Shown: positions 13,194 to 20,052 of the stretch, piece by piece | Position numbering within the stretch: position 1 is the stretch's first letter | How the letters are laid out: every line of letters begins with the position of its first letter | Origin: a virus | Virus record (IMG/VR): IMGVR_UViG_3300043438_000284 | Span: 1 to 22,883 of that record | DNA: 22,883 bases | Strand: one strand, 5' to 3' | Program-made: the position numbers and the translations under genes | The notes under the pieces: model-generated | The model's database searches: none | Told to the model about the DNA's origin: nothing | Seen by the model: only the letters and a program-made list of their open reading frames with translations

Positions 13194-13937
13194 ATGGGTA
13201 AGCAAGAGATAATACTTAACAGGTTGTTGCCTGGCCCTCCAGTGTTTCCAGTAGTTCCATTAACAGCAAAAAGAAACTGGATGGATGACTCAAGGGATAA
13301 ATTTGCTTATAAGTGTATACCATTAAATATTGCTAATCAGTATGGCTATACAGTTTTGTGTCCAGCAGACTTCACTTTAGACTGGTATGGAGGGGTAGAA
13401 GAAAAAGATGTTGACTTCCAGGTAACATCTGAAGAAGAATATTTTAAAGATCACCTTCATAGTTATTTTGGTGGTGGAACTTTTACTATACATCTAGATT
13501 TTATTATAAGAACTCCAGAAGGTTTTTCAACTTACATTCGTGGAGTTCCTAATGAAACAAAGCAGGGACTTAAACCGTTAGATGCCATTGTTGAAACTGA
13601 TTGGCTATCCTATACTTTTACCTACAACTTTCTTCTTACAGAACCAGGCAGCTATAGCTTTAAAAAGGGTGAGCCCCTGTTTGTATTTTTTCCAATTGAA
13701 AGAGCAACTGTAGAAAAGTTTAAACTAAAAGAATCTAGAATAGAAGAAGACACAGAACTGTCAACAGACTTTGAAGACTATCATCGTAAAAGAATAAAAG
13801 CAATTTCGGTGCCAATAACAAAGCCAGTGTTTCAAAACTTTTATAGAAATGGGACAAAAGCATCTGGAGAAAAAGTCAGTATAAAAAACCACATTACAAA
13901 CTTGATTTTTGGTGGTAAGCGTGGTAAGATTAACTAA
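13194..13937 (+). CDS. DUF6065-type protein
   Basis: 247 residues lying between tRNA-Asp and tRNA-Thr. The order FAYKCIPLNIANQYGY, then FTLDWYGG, SYFGGGTFTIHL, the IRTPEGF segment, GVPNETKQGLKPLDAIVETDW and FTYNFLL matches the family I know as DUF6065, which occurs in bacteria and some phages and has no assigned activity. It is predicted to be beta-rich, cytosolic, and without a signal peptide. GGAAAGAGG at 13179-13187 is a strong ribosome site. Its insertion within the tRNA cluster suggests a cargo gene that entered or moved with the tRNAs. No catalytic residues can be named with confidence. Confidence 0.7.
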   Translation: MGKQEIILNRLLPGPPVFPVVPLTAKRNWMDDSRDKFAYKCIPLNIANQYGYTVLCPADFTLDWYGGVEEKDVDFQVTSEEEYFKDHLHSYFGGGTFTIHLDFIIRTPEGFSTYIRGVPNETKQGLKPLDAIVETDWLSYTFTYNFLLTEPGSYSFKKGEPLFVFFPIERATVEKFKLKESRIEEDTELSTDFEDYHRKRIKAISVPITKPVFQNFYRNGTKASGEKVSIKNHITNLIFGGKRGKIN

Positions 13938-13941
13938 TAAT

Positions 13942-14014
13942 GCCTCTATAGCTCATCTGGTAGAGCGACGCACTTGTAATGCGTAGGTGACGGGTTCAAG
14001 TCCTGTTGGAGGCT
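13942..14014 (+). tRNA. tRNA-Thr (anticodon TGT)
   Basis: Acceptor GCCTCTA (13942-13948) with TGGAGGC (14007-14013, one T-G pair), anticodon stem ACGCA/TGCGT with loop CTTGTAA (TGT at 13975-13977), T stem ACGGG/CCTGT with loop TTCAAGT, discriminator T. It begins four bases after the DUF6065-type stop. CCA is not encoded. Confidence 0.94.
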
Positions 14015-14021
14015 CTGATTA

Positions 14022-14030
14022 TGATATAAT
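14022..14030 (+). promoter_or_regulatory. Extended -10 promoter for Hsp20
   Basis: TGATATAAT is a perfect extended -10 eight bases after tRNA-Thr; no clear -35, since that position lies within the tRNA. The expected start is near 14037, giving a 53-base leader. Confidence 0.65.
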
Positions 14031-14041
14031 TTATATACCTG

Positions 14042-14054
14042 CCCCGTAAAGGGG
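14042..14054 (+). other. GC-rich hairpin in the Hsp20 leader
   Basis: CCCC (14042-14045) and GGGG (14051-14054) with a GTAAA loop lie about six bases from the predicted mRNA 5' end. No T tract follows, so it is not a terminator. The ribosome site AAGGAG (14078-14083) lies outside it and is not paired by it. Confidence 0.6.
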
Positions 14055-14089
14055 AGGAACAAGATAACTCGCTGAAAAGGAGAAATAAC

Positions 14090-14485
14090 ATGGTAACAAC
14101 ATTTACTACGGAGTTCTTAAAAGATCCGTTTTTTAATATGGGTTTGAATACCCTGGCAGCACCAAAACCTAGCTATCCACCATACAATATTGTAAAGATT
14201 GACGAAGATACTTTGGTCATGGAATTTGCGGTAGCTGGATTTAAAAGGGATGAGATCAGTGTTACAACTGAAAAGAATGTCCTAACTATCAAGTCAACAA
14301 AAGATGATTCTGACGATAAGGAATACCTGCACAAAGGTATTGCTGCTCGTAAGTTTACTCGTTCTTTTACACTACCTGAATATTTTGAGGTAGATGGAGC
14401 AACAGTTGACAATGGCATTCTATACATTAATCTAATTAGGAATATTCCAGAAGAGAAGAAGCCTAAAGTAATTAATATCAAGTAA
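14090..14485 (+). CDS. Small heat shock protein, Hsp20/alpha-crystallin family
   Basis: 131 residues. After a short N-terminal arm (1-35) comes the alpha-crystallin beta sandwich: VMEFAVAGFKRDEISV, then VLTIKSTK, RKFTRSFTLPE, and VDNGILYINL. It ends with INI inside KVINIK, the I-x-I motif that docks between subunits. These proteins bind unfolding proteins without ATP. Small heat shock proteins of this kind recur in aquatic phages, where they may guard capsid or scaffold proteins. It has its own promoter and a strong AAGGAG site. It looks complete and intact. Confidence 0.93.
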   Translation: MVTTFTTEFLKDPFFNMGLNTLAAPKPSYPPYNIVKIDEDTLVMEFAVAGFKRDEISVTTEKNVLTIKSTKDDSDDKEYLHKGIAARKFTRSFTLPEYFEVDGATVDNGILYINLIRNIPEEKKPKVINIK

Positions 14486-14528
14486 AAAAACAACCTGAGT
14501 ACGTTGATAAAAGGCTCATCTTAAAAAC

Positions 14529-14537
14529 TGATATAAT
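14529..14537 (+). promoter_or_regulatory. Extended -10 promoter for the M23-type lysin
   Basis: TGATATAAT is a perfect extended -10. TTGATA (14504-14509) is a good -35 sequence, but 22 bases away, which is too far for normal use. Transcription would begin near 14544. Confidence 0.65.
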
Positions 14538-14543
14538 AGAGTT

Positions 14544-14557
14544 ATGCTGAAAAGCAT
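14544..14557 (+). other. 5'-terminal GNRA-loop hairpin in the lysin leader
   Basis: ATGCT-GAAA-AGCAT is an exact 5-bp stem with a GAAA tetraloop. Its first base coincides with the predicted transcription start, so the mRNA would begin as a hairpin, an arrangement known to slow 5'-end decay. The ribosome site AAGGAG lies downstream and is free. Confidence 0.6.
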
Positions 14558-14580
14558 TTAACCCTATAAGGAGATTTAAT

Positions 14581-15267
14581 ATGACAACTTGGATTAGGCC
14601 AGTAGATGGCGGATCAATTTCGGATAGCTTTAACGGACACAAGAATCGTGCAAAGCCTTCAGTAAACCCAGGAGTTGACTACGCTGTTGCTACTGGAACA
14701 CCAGCAAAAGCCGTTGCTGACGGAACTGTTATTAATACTGTTCCAACCTTTGCTGGTGCTGGTGGACGCATGGTCTTCCTAAGCTTCCCATCAGGCCACA
14801 CCGCAGACTACCTACACCTTTCACGTATTGACGTACAGCCAGGACAAGCAGTAAAACAGGGTCAAGTAATTGGCTTAACTGGTGGCTCAGGTCTTGGCAA
14901 AGAAAACGGATATGGTGCACACCTTCACTTCTCATTCCGAGTTGGCGGTAAGCCGACAATGGGTGCTGGAAACATTGACTACGAAGCTTTCCGTGGAGCA
15001 CCTACAAGTGCTGCACCTGCCACCCCTGCAGCTCCAGCAAAGGCACCTGCTGCATCTGCTAGCGGAGCAAGGCCTTATCCTGGCAAAGAGCTTTTCAAAG
15101 GCTCTCCAGCAGGTCCAGACCTTGCTTATCTACAAAGCAAACTAGGCGTAAATCCCCCTGGCCCATTTGGTCCAAAGACTCACGCTGCTGTTGTTGCTTT
15201 TCAGGCTTCCAAGGGACTAAAGGCTGACGGCATTGTCGGCCCTTTAACTTGGTCCAAACTAAACTAA
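14581..15267 (+). CDS. Endolysin: M23-type peptidase domain plus peptidoglycan-binding domain
   Basis: 228 residues. Residues 8-140 follow the LytM/M23 layout: a VNPGVDYA motif with D33, ADGTV, YLHLS with H79, a GQVIGLTGGSG loop and GAHLHF with H114/H116. A proline/alanine linker (141-165) leads to a peptidoglycan-binding repeat (about 170-228, YLQSKLG to GIVGPLTWSKL). M23 enzymes cut the peptide cross-links of peptidoglycan with zinc. The first zinc ligand is altered: the His of HxGxD is N29. Relatives in actinophages also vary here, so activity is uncertain. There is no signal peptide, so release would need a holin. The ribosome site is AAGGAG, and the gene has its own promoter. Confidence 0.85.
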   Translation: MTTWIRPVDGGSISDSFNGHKNRAKPSVNPGVDYAVATGTPAKAVADGTVINTVPTFAGAGGRMVFLSFPSGHTADYLHLSRIDVQPGQAVKQGQVIGLTGGSGLGKENGYGAHLHFSFRVGGKPTMGAGNIDYEAFRGAPTSAAPATPAAPAKAPAASASGARPYPGKELFKGSPAGPDLAYLQSKLGVNPPGPFGPKTHAAVVAFQASKGLKADGIVGPLTWSKLN

Positions 15268-15286
15268 CCGAGAACGGTACCTGTTG

Positions 15287-15304
15287 GCTTTAGTAAAATA
15301 AAGC
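15287..15304 (+). other. AT-rich hairpin between the two lysin genes
   Basis: GCTTTA (15287-15292) and TAAAGC (15299-15304) with a six-base loop. No T tract follows, so it is probably a processing or stability element, if anything. No clear -10 is seen, and the amidase gene may be read from upstream. Confidence 0.4.
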
Positions 15305-15331
15305 AAACTCTAATAAAATAAGGAGAAAAAA

Positions 15332-16087
15332 ATGACATGGTATCCAAAAGTATCAGGCATTAAAGACAACGGATTTGGCGGTAGTCGTAATGGACAACCA
15401 ATAAATGGTGTAGTGATTCACCACGTTGCAGGAACTAACGGATTGGGGTATGTTGCGAACGCAAACACTCGCAACTCCCATCCAACCTATCACATCGCAA
15501 ACAGTGGGGCTGTGACTGGAATTGTTAATCCAGATCGCAGACCATACTCAACAGGTGGAACCCCTGACCCTAACTCTGTAACATTTGAGGTTGACAACTC
15601 ATCTGTTGGAGGGGACTGGCCAGTTTCCCCTGCTGCACTAGAAGCACTCATTGACGTAATTGTTTATCACGCCAGTCAGTCACCTAGGGCTGGAAAAGGG
15701 TTTGCTAAGAATGAACCTTCAGTTAAGCAATCAGAGTTCTTTATAGCTTGGCACTCACAGTACAAGGCAACTGCCTGTCCTGGACCTTTTATAATGTCCC
15801 AGCTAGACTACATAGTAGATCAGTGCAACAAAAGAGCTTCTGGTGTTGCACCTGCCCCTACCCCAGCTCCAGCTCCAGCAGCAATTCCAACAAAACCAAG
15901 ATTGACTAGCTCTTTAAAACGAGGATCAACAGGTGCAAACGTTCGTTACTTGCAGACTGCTCTTGGTGGTCTAAAAGTTGATGGACAGTTTGGCCCAATT
16001 ACTGATAAAGCTGTCAGGGCTTTTCAAGCAGCACAGGGAATAAAAGTAGATGGAATTGTTGGTCCTATTACTTGGGGTAGATTGTAA
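15332..16087 (+). CDS. Endolysin: N-acetylmuramoyl-L-alanine amidase plus peptidoglycan-binding domain
   Basis: 251 residues. The N-terminal 160 residues are an Amidase_2 (T7-lysozyme-like) domain: H30/H31 in VVIHH, PTYHIA, H141 in AWHSQ, and C149 in TACPGP form the zinc site. A proline/alanine linker (172-188) is followed by a peptidoglycan-binding domain (193-251, LKRGSTGANVRYLQTAL to GIVGPITWGRL) closely like that of the preceding gene. The amidase cuts between muramic acid and L-alanine, complementing the M23-type enzyme. No signal peptide. Strong AAGGAG at 15321-15326. The two lysins probably arose from shuffling of one binding domain. Confidence 0.93.
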   Translation: MTWYPKVSGIKDNGFGGSRNGQPINGVVIHHVAGTNGLGYVANANTRNSHPTYHIANSGAVTGIVNPDRRPYSTGGTPDPNSVTFEVDNSSVGGDWPVSPAALEALIDVIVYHASQSPRAGKGFAKNEPSVKQSEFFIAWHSQYKATACPGPFIMSQLDYIVDQCNKRASGVAPAPTPAPAPAAIPTKPRLTSSLKRGSTGANVRYLQTALGGLKVDGQFGPITDKAVRAFQAAQGIKVDGIVGPITWGRL

Positions 16088-16089
16088 AA

Positions 16090-16266
16090 ATGCCTATATA
16101 CGAGTATGAGTGTTCAGATTGCAAAGTTAGAGAAACATTTGTTCGTGGTATCAATGATGAAGATCCTGGATATCAGTGCAAGACTTGCAATTTGAGCCTC
16201 ACTCGTGTATACTCGTTAGGTGCCGTTATGTTTAACGGCAGTGGATTTTATAGTAAGGACAAGTAA
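16090..16266 (+). CDS. FmdB-family zinc ribbon protein
   Basis: 58 residues: MPIYEYECSDC at the start, a second CKTC pair at C30/C33, then VMFNGSGFYSKD at the end. The MPIYEYxC opening and the F.GSGFY ending are the hallmarks of the FmdB family of small zinc ribbon proteins, which are thought to be regulatory but are not well understood. The ATG lies two bases after the amidase stop, and the stop overlaps the next ATG (TAATG), so it sits firmly in an operon. Confidence 0.85.
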   Translation: MPIYEYECSDCKVRETFVRGINDEDPGYQCKTCNLSLTRVYSLGAVMFNGSGFYSKDK

Positions 16267-16505
16267 TGGTAGAAGCTAAACAAAAAGAATGGGTCCTTAA
16301 TGCAAATGATCGTTGTGATCATGGTTGCGACGCACAAGCCTATATTTATGTCAAGGGTGTAGACGGAGACTTATTGTTTTGTGCACACCACTATGAAGAA
16401 ATTATGAGTAATCCTTTGGGGTATAAAAACATGATGAGTTTTGCAATAGAAGTTGTAGACGAACGTGAAAAGCTTATTGAAAATAGGCTAAAGGGAGATG
16501 ACTAG
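16266..16505 (+). CDS. Small zinc-binding protein (DRCDxxC / CAHH type)
   Basis: 79 residues. DRCDHGCDAQAYIYV near the start and LLFCAHH about 20 residues on give two cysteines before and one cysteine with two histidines after, enough for a zinc site. This pattern is known from short actinobacterial and actinophage proteins of unknown function (DUF7455-like, from memory). An acidic helical tail follows. It is coupled to the FmdB-like gene by a one-base overlap. Confidence 0.75.
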   Translation: MVEAKQKEWVLNANDRCDHGCDAQAYIYVKGVDGDLLFCAHHYEEIMSNPLGYKNMMSFAIEVVDEREKLIENRLKGDD

Positions 16506-16910
16506 ATGTTTGAATATTATGTAAAACAAGTTACTAACGTTGTAGATGGAGACACTATTGACGTAGTTATTGATTTAGGGTTTGATATTAGTTTTACTTC
16601 ACGTGTTAGGTTGGCTGGCATTGATACCCCAGAAAGTCGTACAAAGGATAAGGCAGAAAAAGTTTTAGGCCTAGAGTCTAAGAAGTATTTGGCAGATCGT
16701 ATCAAGGCAGCAAAGACTGTTGTTATTAAAACTGAGAAGATGGATTCATCTGAAAAATATGGTCGCATCCTTGGTTGGCTATACCTTGATGGCGAAGGCA
16801 ACTCAATCAATACTGAAATGATTGAGAAGGGCTATGCCTGGGGGTACCTAGGAGACACCAAGGTAAAAGACTTTGAAGTATTGGCTAAGGCTAGAGCAAA
16901 GACATTGTAA
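16506..16910 (+). CDS. Staphylococcal-nuclease-like thermonuclease
   Basis: 134 residues with the SNase fold signature: D14-G-D16-T, R35LAGID40TPE43 and YGR87ILG carry the metal and catalytic residues (in staphylococcal nuclease D21, R35, D40, E43, R87). These enzymes degrade DNA and RNA with calcium. No signal peptide is present, so it acts inside the cell, perhaps recycling host nucleic acid into nucleotides for the RNR pathway. The ATG directly follows the upstream stop and its own stop overlaps the next ATG. It appears complete. Confidence 0.9.
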   Translation: MFEYYVKQVTNVVDGDTIDVVIDLGFDISFTSRVRLAGIDTPESRTKDKAEKVLGLESKKYLADRIKAAKTVVIKTEKMDSSEKYGRILGWLYLDGEGNSINTEMIEKGYAWGYLGDTKVKDFEVLAKARAKTL

Positions 16911-17236
16911 TGCTAGAGCCATCTATTGAAGAGCTAGTCCTTAGTGGAGTAGTAGAAGTTTCTGGAATTGATTCCAAAAGTGGTGAGTTTGTTTATAGCT
17001 TTACAAATGACATTAACGATGTTGTCCCCGAATTTATGCATAAAAGATTAAATTTTGTAAAAAATGAGGTAGATTTTTTTCTAGAGCTAGGCTTTCTTGA
17101 GATGAATAATCCAAAGTCTAGAAACCCAATACTGTTTTTAACAGACAAGGCTTTTGATGAAGAAGAGATCTCAGGCTTATCTAAAAGAAAACAAAGTTCT
17201 TTGGACGAAATAAAACGACTGTTTGAAGAAAGATGA
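16910..17236 (+). CDS. Conserved-type hypothetical phage protein
   Basis: 108 acidic residues. The opening EPSIEELVLSGVVEVSGID, then GEFVYSF, a helix-rich middle (NEVDFFLELGFLEM) and FLTDKAFDEEEISGLSK recall a phage hypothetical family in which the middle looks like a winged-helix-like segment. I know no function. It is coupled to the nuclease gene by TAATG. The promoter of the next gene overlaps its last codons. Confidence 0.75.
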   Translation: MLEPSIEELVLSGVVEVSGIDSKSGEFVYSFTNDINDVVPEFMHKRLNFVKNEVDFFLELGFLEMNNPKSRNPILFLTDKAFDEEEISGLSKRKQSSLDEIKRLFEER

Positions 17237-17242
17237 TATAAT
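17234..17242 (+). promoter_or_regulatory. Extended -10 promoter giving a leaderless transcript
   Basis: TGATATAAT, perfect extended -10. The usual start seven bases after its last base is 17249, the A of the next ATG. No -35 is evident and there is no ribosome site between the promoter and the ATG. Confidence 0.7.
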
Positions 17243-17248
17243 ATTATT

Positions 17249-18298
17249 ATGACAGAAAATAATAGCGGTGGCATCAAAGAGCCAGGAGACTGGCCAACTG
17301 GTAAGTCTAAAAATGTTGGTCGCAAACTTAAGGCAAAGCGTCGTAAGCCAGTATATGTTTCTGACTCTACTGGTGCTGTAATTGCTGGAAATAGTTCAAT
17401 GACAACAAAGTCAGCGATCAAAGAAGGTGACTTCGTAATGGGTCAGACTTCTGAGGGTGTTGTTCATGGAGTTGTTGAACACATCATGTGGGAGGGTGGA
17501 ACACTTGGAACACCTGGATCAGAGTATGCTCTTGAGTCTATGCCACCAGAAAATCCAGCGATGTCTGTAAGAATTTATGAAGAAGACGATGACACGTGGG
17601 AGCCAACCGCCTATAGCATTGGAATGATGTATGTAGACGCAACAGTTTTTGAAATGGAAGACCATGACATGGATGAAATGGAAATGATTTCAAAAGCAGA
17701 TAGCTATTCTCCAACATCTGGAATGAAGTCTGCAGCACGTCGTGCACTTAAATGGAAAGCAGAAGGAAAAGCTACAGGAGCTGGAACGCCAGTTGGCTGG
17801 GGTAGGGCAACAGATATCGTAGCTGGAAGATCAATGTCTTTATCAGTAGTTAAAAGAATGTATTCTTTCTTCGCCAGACATGAAGTAGACAAAAAAGGAA
17901 AAGACTTTTACAATACAAGCAATCCTAGTAACGGTCGTATTATGTGGGACGCCTGGGGTGGAGACGCAGGATTCTCTTGGTCACGTGCAATTGCAAACCG
18001 TGAAATGGACAAAGCCTTGTTTTCTAATTTTGGAAAAGACTATACAAATGTAGATCAGCTTACACAAATATTTAAATCTGTTACAGTTGGATCAATGGTC
18101 TCCTGGAACTCTTCTGGAGGAAGAGCATCTGGAAAAGTAACAAGAATTATTCGCAGTGGAACTTACAATGTTCCAGGAACAGACGTTAGCCTAAATGCTA
18201 GCGAAGAAGACCCAGTAGCAGTCATCAGACTATATCGTGATGGAGAAGCTACTGACACAACCGTTGCCCACAAACTAAAAACTTTACGAACCCTTTAG
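17249..18298 (+). CDS. Double Tudor/SH3-like phage protein with a conserved central domain
   Basis: 349 residues. Residues 56-132 and 277-349 are two beta-barrel modules of the DUF2945/hypervirulence-type Tudor kind (EGDFVMGQTSEGVVHGVV and GSMVSWNSSGGRASGKV). Between them, residues 152-250 hold a helical domain with the run KSAARRALKWK, GTPVGWGRA, MSLSVVKRMYSFFARHEV and GRIMWDAWGGDAGFSW. I know this domain from many phage and plasmid proteins, often near head genes, without a proven activity. Acidic and methionine-rich stretches (residues 133-148) separate the parts. It could be a virion or DNA-associated protein. The gene lacks a ribosome site and sits exactly at a predicted transcription start, so it is probably leaderless. 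Confidence 0.75.
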   Translation: MTENNSGGIKEPGDWPTGKSKNVGRKLKAKRRKPVYVSDSTGAVIAGNSSMTTKSAIKEGDFVMGQTSEGVVHGVVEHIMWEGGTLGTPGSEYALESMPPENPAMSVRIYEEDDDTWEPTAYSIGMMYVDATVFEMEDHDMDEMEMISKADSYSPTSGMKSAARRALKWKAEGKATGAGTPVGWGRATDIVAGRSMSLSVVKRMYSFFARHEVDKKGKDFYNTSNPSNGRIMWDAWGGDAGFSWSRAIANREMDKALFSNFGKDYTNVDQLTQIFKSVTVGSMVSWNSSGGRASGKVTRIIRSGTYNVPGTDVSLNASEEDPVAVIRLYRDGEATDTTVAHKLKTLRTL

Positions 18299-18312
18299 AG
18301 GTCGGAAAAACA

Positions 18313-18708
18313 ATGGAACTTTTTTTATTTGGGGTATTGACAACCCTAACCTTAATTGCTATAATTAGACAGTACAATAAAGCTAACTACCCTAAAAAGG
18401 ATAAGAAGGCTCTTGTTCGTCAAAGCTCTATGTTTTTATTAATTAAAAACTTTTTGCCAGACTTAATGTTTGATTCAAGACACAGATACAGTCAAGCAAT
18501 AATATACGAACAAGATAAGACGTTTGACTACATAGAGATGCCAGATAAAAAGGCATACTGGCTAGACAAAAATAAAATTTATTATGCAGAAGTAATAGAT
18601 GGAAAGTTTGATCCAGGTAATAAAAAATTAACTGAGATGAAAAATTTATCTGAAGAAGAAGTAAGCAAGTTGTTATACATTTACAATAGTTTAAAGAGTG
18701 GGTTTTAA
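18313..18708 (+). CDS. Membrane-anchored hypothetical protein
   Basis: 131 residues: one N-terminal membrane helix (ELFLFGVLTTLTLIAIIR, residues 2-19), a basic stretch (KKDKKALVRQ) indicating an inside tail, then a soluble domain rich in Lys, Tyr and Asp. No motif is recognised. AGAGGTCGG at 18297-18305 gives a good ribosome site eight or so bases before the ATG. It probably belongs to the same transcript as the double-Tudor gene. No function can be offered. Confidence 0.7.
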   Translation: MELFLFGVLTTLTLIAIIRQYNKANYPKKDKKALVRQSSMFLLIKNFLPDLMFDSRHRYSQAIIYEQDKTFDYIEMPDKKAYWLDKNKIYYAEVIDGKFDPGNKKLTEMKNLSEEEVSKLLYIYNSLKSGF

Positions 18709-18709
18709 G

Positions 18710-19060
18710 TTGATAATTGCAGTACAGGGTACAACTAATTTTAATGACTACAATATCTTTATGAGGTCTATGTCAGTTGGCATGTCTTCTCTTCCTAAAG
18801 AAGATAAAGAAATTTTAGTATACAGTGTTGGGCCTAAAAATATCAACAACTTTGTAACAGAATTTTGTAACATTACTGAACGTAGCCTAAAAGCTAGAGG
18901 TATCAAAATTAGATATAACAAGGTTCCTATTTCTTGGGCTGAACAAAACATTGACAAAATAAACTATCTCGTTTTTTTAAGCAAGCCAGGAGAGTATAAC
19001 TCTAAGCTGGTTGCTGAGGCAGAACTTAGCGGTATTGAAGTAGGGATATTTAGATACTAA
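18710..19060 (+). CDS. SLOG/Rossmann-like phage protein
   Basis: I choose TTG 18710, with the G-rich GAGTGGG (18696-18702) seven bases upstream, over GTG 18698, which has no binding site; the start directly follows the previous stop by one base. The 116-residue product reads MIIAVQGTTNFNDYNIFMRS, then EILVYSVGPKNINN, LKARGIKI and a final VGIFRY. This beta-alpha pattern (strand-GTTxFxDY-helix, strand-YSVGP) recalls SLOG-superfamily or DUF2493-like nucleotide-binding folds. The same pattern is known from phages as a conserved protein of unknown role. Nucleotide binding is inferred. Confidence 0.7.
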   Translation: MIIAVQGTTNFNDYNIFMRSMSVGMSSLPKEDKEILVYSVGPKNINNFVTEFCNITERSLKARGIKIRYNKVPISWAEQNIDKINYLVFLSKPGEYNSKLVAEAELSGIEVGIFRY

Positions 19061-19095
19061 TGTCAAATAATAAAACTCAAAATAAAGAGGTAAAA

Positions 19096-19305
19096 ATGGT
19101 AGTAGCTTCACTAGAGAAGATGGAAGAGATCGTCTCAAAAAATAAATCATTATCATGGGATGGTTGGAATGTAGTGGAACTCATTAAAACATCAGGGGCA
19201 CTTTACAAGCCTAATGGTGTAAAAATTAATGGAGTTTGGTATATCAAAAACATTTTTAACGCTGAATCTTATGGATGGAAAGTTCCAAGCAGATATGTGG
19301 AGTAA
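19096..19305 (+). CDS. Conserved-type small phage protein
   Basis: 69 residues from ATG 19096, where AGAGG (19086-19090) lies five bases upstream. ATG 19060, overlapping the previous stop as TAATG but without a ribosome site, would add 12 residues and remains possible. The core is KSLSWDGWNVVELIK, then NGVKINGVWYIKNIF and GWKVPSRYV, rich in aromatic residues, and probably a small beta-rich fold. It resembles a recurrent actinophage hypothetical. No catalytic residues are evident. Confidence 0.7.
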   Translation: MVVASLEKMEEIVSKNKSLSWDGWNVVELIKTSGALYKPNGVKINGVWYIKNIFNAESYGWKVPSRYVE

Positions 19306-19308
19306 GAC

Positions 19309-19593
19309 ATGCAAAACCAATCATGGAAAGACAAGGCTGCATGTCTTGGAGAAGAAACAAATGATTACTTTGATAATTATGAAGAAGATCTTGAACTAAG
19401 GCCTATAGTAGATAAAGTTTGTAGGGAGTGTCCAGTGAGAAAAATGTGTTTTGCTGCAGGGGTTTCTGGAAAAGAAACTGGAGTTTGGGGTGGAGTTTAT
19501 TTTGAACAAGGAGACATATCTAGGGAATTTAATAGACATAAAGCCAAAGAGGGCTGGGCAAAAACCTGGCAAGCACTAACAACGGATAGCTAA
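19309..19593 (+). CDS. WhiB-family iron-sulfur regulator
   Basis: 94 residues with the full WhiB set: C12, C38xxC41xxxxxC47, and GVWGG at 58-62. The cysteines hold a 4Fe-4S cluster; the glycine/tryptophan turn contacts sigma factor SigA. The family is found only in Actinobacteria and their phages, so this is the strongest host signal in the window. Phage WhiB proteins can rewire host transcription or block host WhiB2 function. The C-terminal tail (HKAKEGWAK) is basic but lacks a clear DNA-binding AT-hook. It may act on the many SigA-type promoters of this phage; that is inference. Confidence 0.95.
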   Translation: MQNQSWKDKAACLGEETNDYFDNYEEDLELRPIVDKVCRECPVRKMCFAAGVSGKETGVWGGVYFEQGDISREFNRHKAKEGWAKTWQALTTDS

Positions 19594-19595
19594 TT

Positions 19596-19820
19596 ATGGA
19601 ATATTGGTCATGGATACTTGCCGCTATTGGCGTTGCTGGAATTTATTTTGTAGGCAAGAAGACTCTTTGGGGCTGGTTTGTTTTGTTATTCAATGAGGCA
19701 ATCTGGATTATTTACGCAGTCATTACTGAGCAATATGGTTTTATTGTTTCTGCAATTGCATATGGCGTGGTTTATATTAAATCTTATCTACACTGGAAAG
19801 AGGATGCTAATGTACACTGA
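19596..19820 (+). CDS. Small three-span membrane protein
   Basis: 74 residues with three hydrophobic spans (about 4-19, 26-43 and 47-64), rich in Trp and Tyr (WSWILAAIGVAGIYFV, GWFVLLFNEAIWIIYAVI, GFIVSAIAYGVVYIKSYL). The layout is like a common actinophage membrane protein, and somewhat like one part of PnuC-type transporters, though too short for one. It could also act in lysis. It begins two bases after the whiB stop and overlaps the next gene by 11 bases. Confidence 0.75.
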   Translation: MEYWSWILAAIGVAGIYFVGKKTLWGWFVLLFNEAIWIIYAVITEQYGFIVSAIAYGVVYIKSYLHWKEDANVH

Positions 19821-20052
19821 TGCAATGAAAAGAGCCTTTCATTCAATAGAAGCTCCTAAAGGTTTTGCAGGGGTACAGCTTCTTGAAAATGAAAACTTTA
19901 TAACAATAAGGCTTGACGAAAAACTTTTTGCTAACCTTGATGAGTTTGCAAAACGTGAAGCAATTCAGTATGTATTTTTAGTAAAAAAGGCTCTAGAAGA
20001 CAATGGAGCAATTGTTCTTGTAGTAAGAAAAGCATTAGGAGAGAATAAATGA
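19810..20052 (+). CDS. Hypothetical phage protein
   Basis: ATG 19810 has AGAGG at 19799-19803 six bases upstream and gives 80 residues; earlier in-frame ATGs lie deep in the membrane-protein gene. The product (GVQLLENENFITIRLDEKLFA, then a helix, then AIVLVVRKALGE) looks like a small mixed alpha/beta fold without a membrane span. No family is recognised. It overlaps the following start by four bases (ATGA). Confidence 0.65.
   Translation: MYTDAMKRAFHSIEAPKGFAGVQLLENENFITIRLDEKLFANLDEFAKREAIQYVFLVKKALEDNGAIVLVVRKALGENK

Noticed and set aside
12850-14014. tRNA cluster as a phage attachment site
   Set aside because: No integrase, excisionase or flanking direct repeat is visible, and the tRNAs are complete phage-type genes in a cluster.
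14042-14083. RNA thermometer in the Hsp20 leader
   Set aside because: The only clear hairpin does not pair with the AAGGAG ribosome site; no four-U or ROSE-like element was found.
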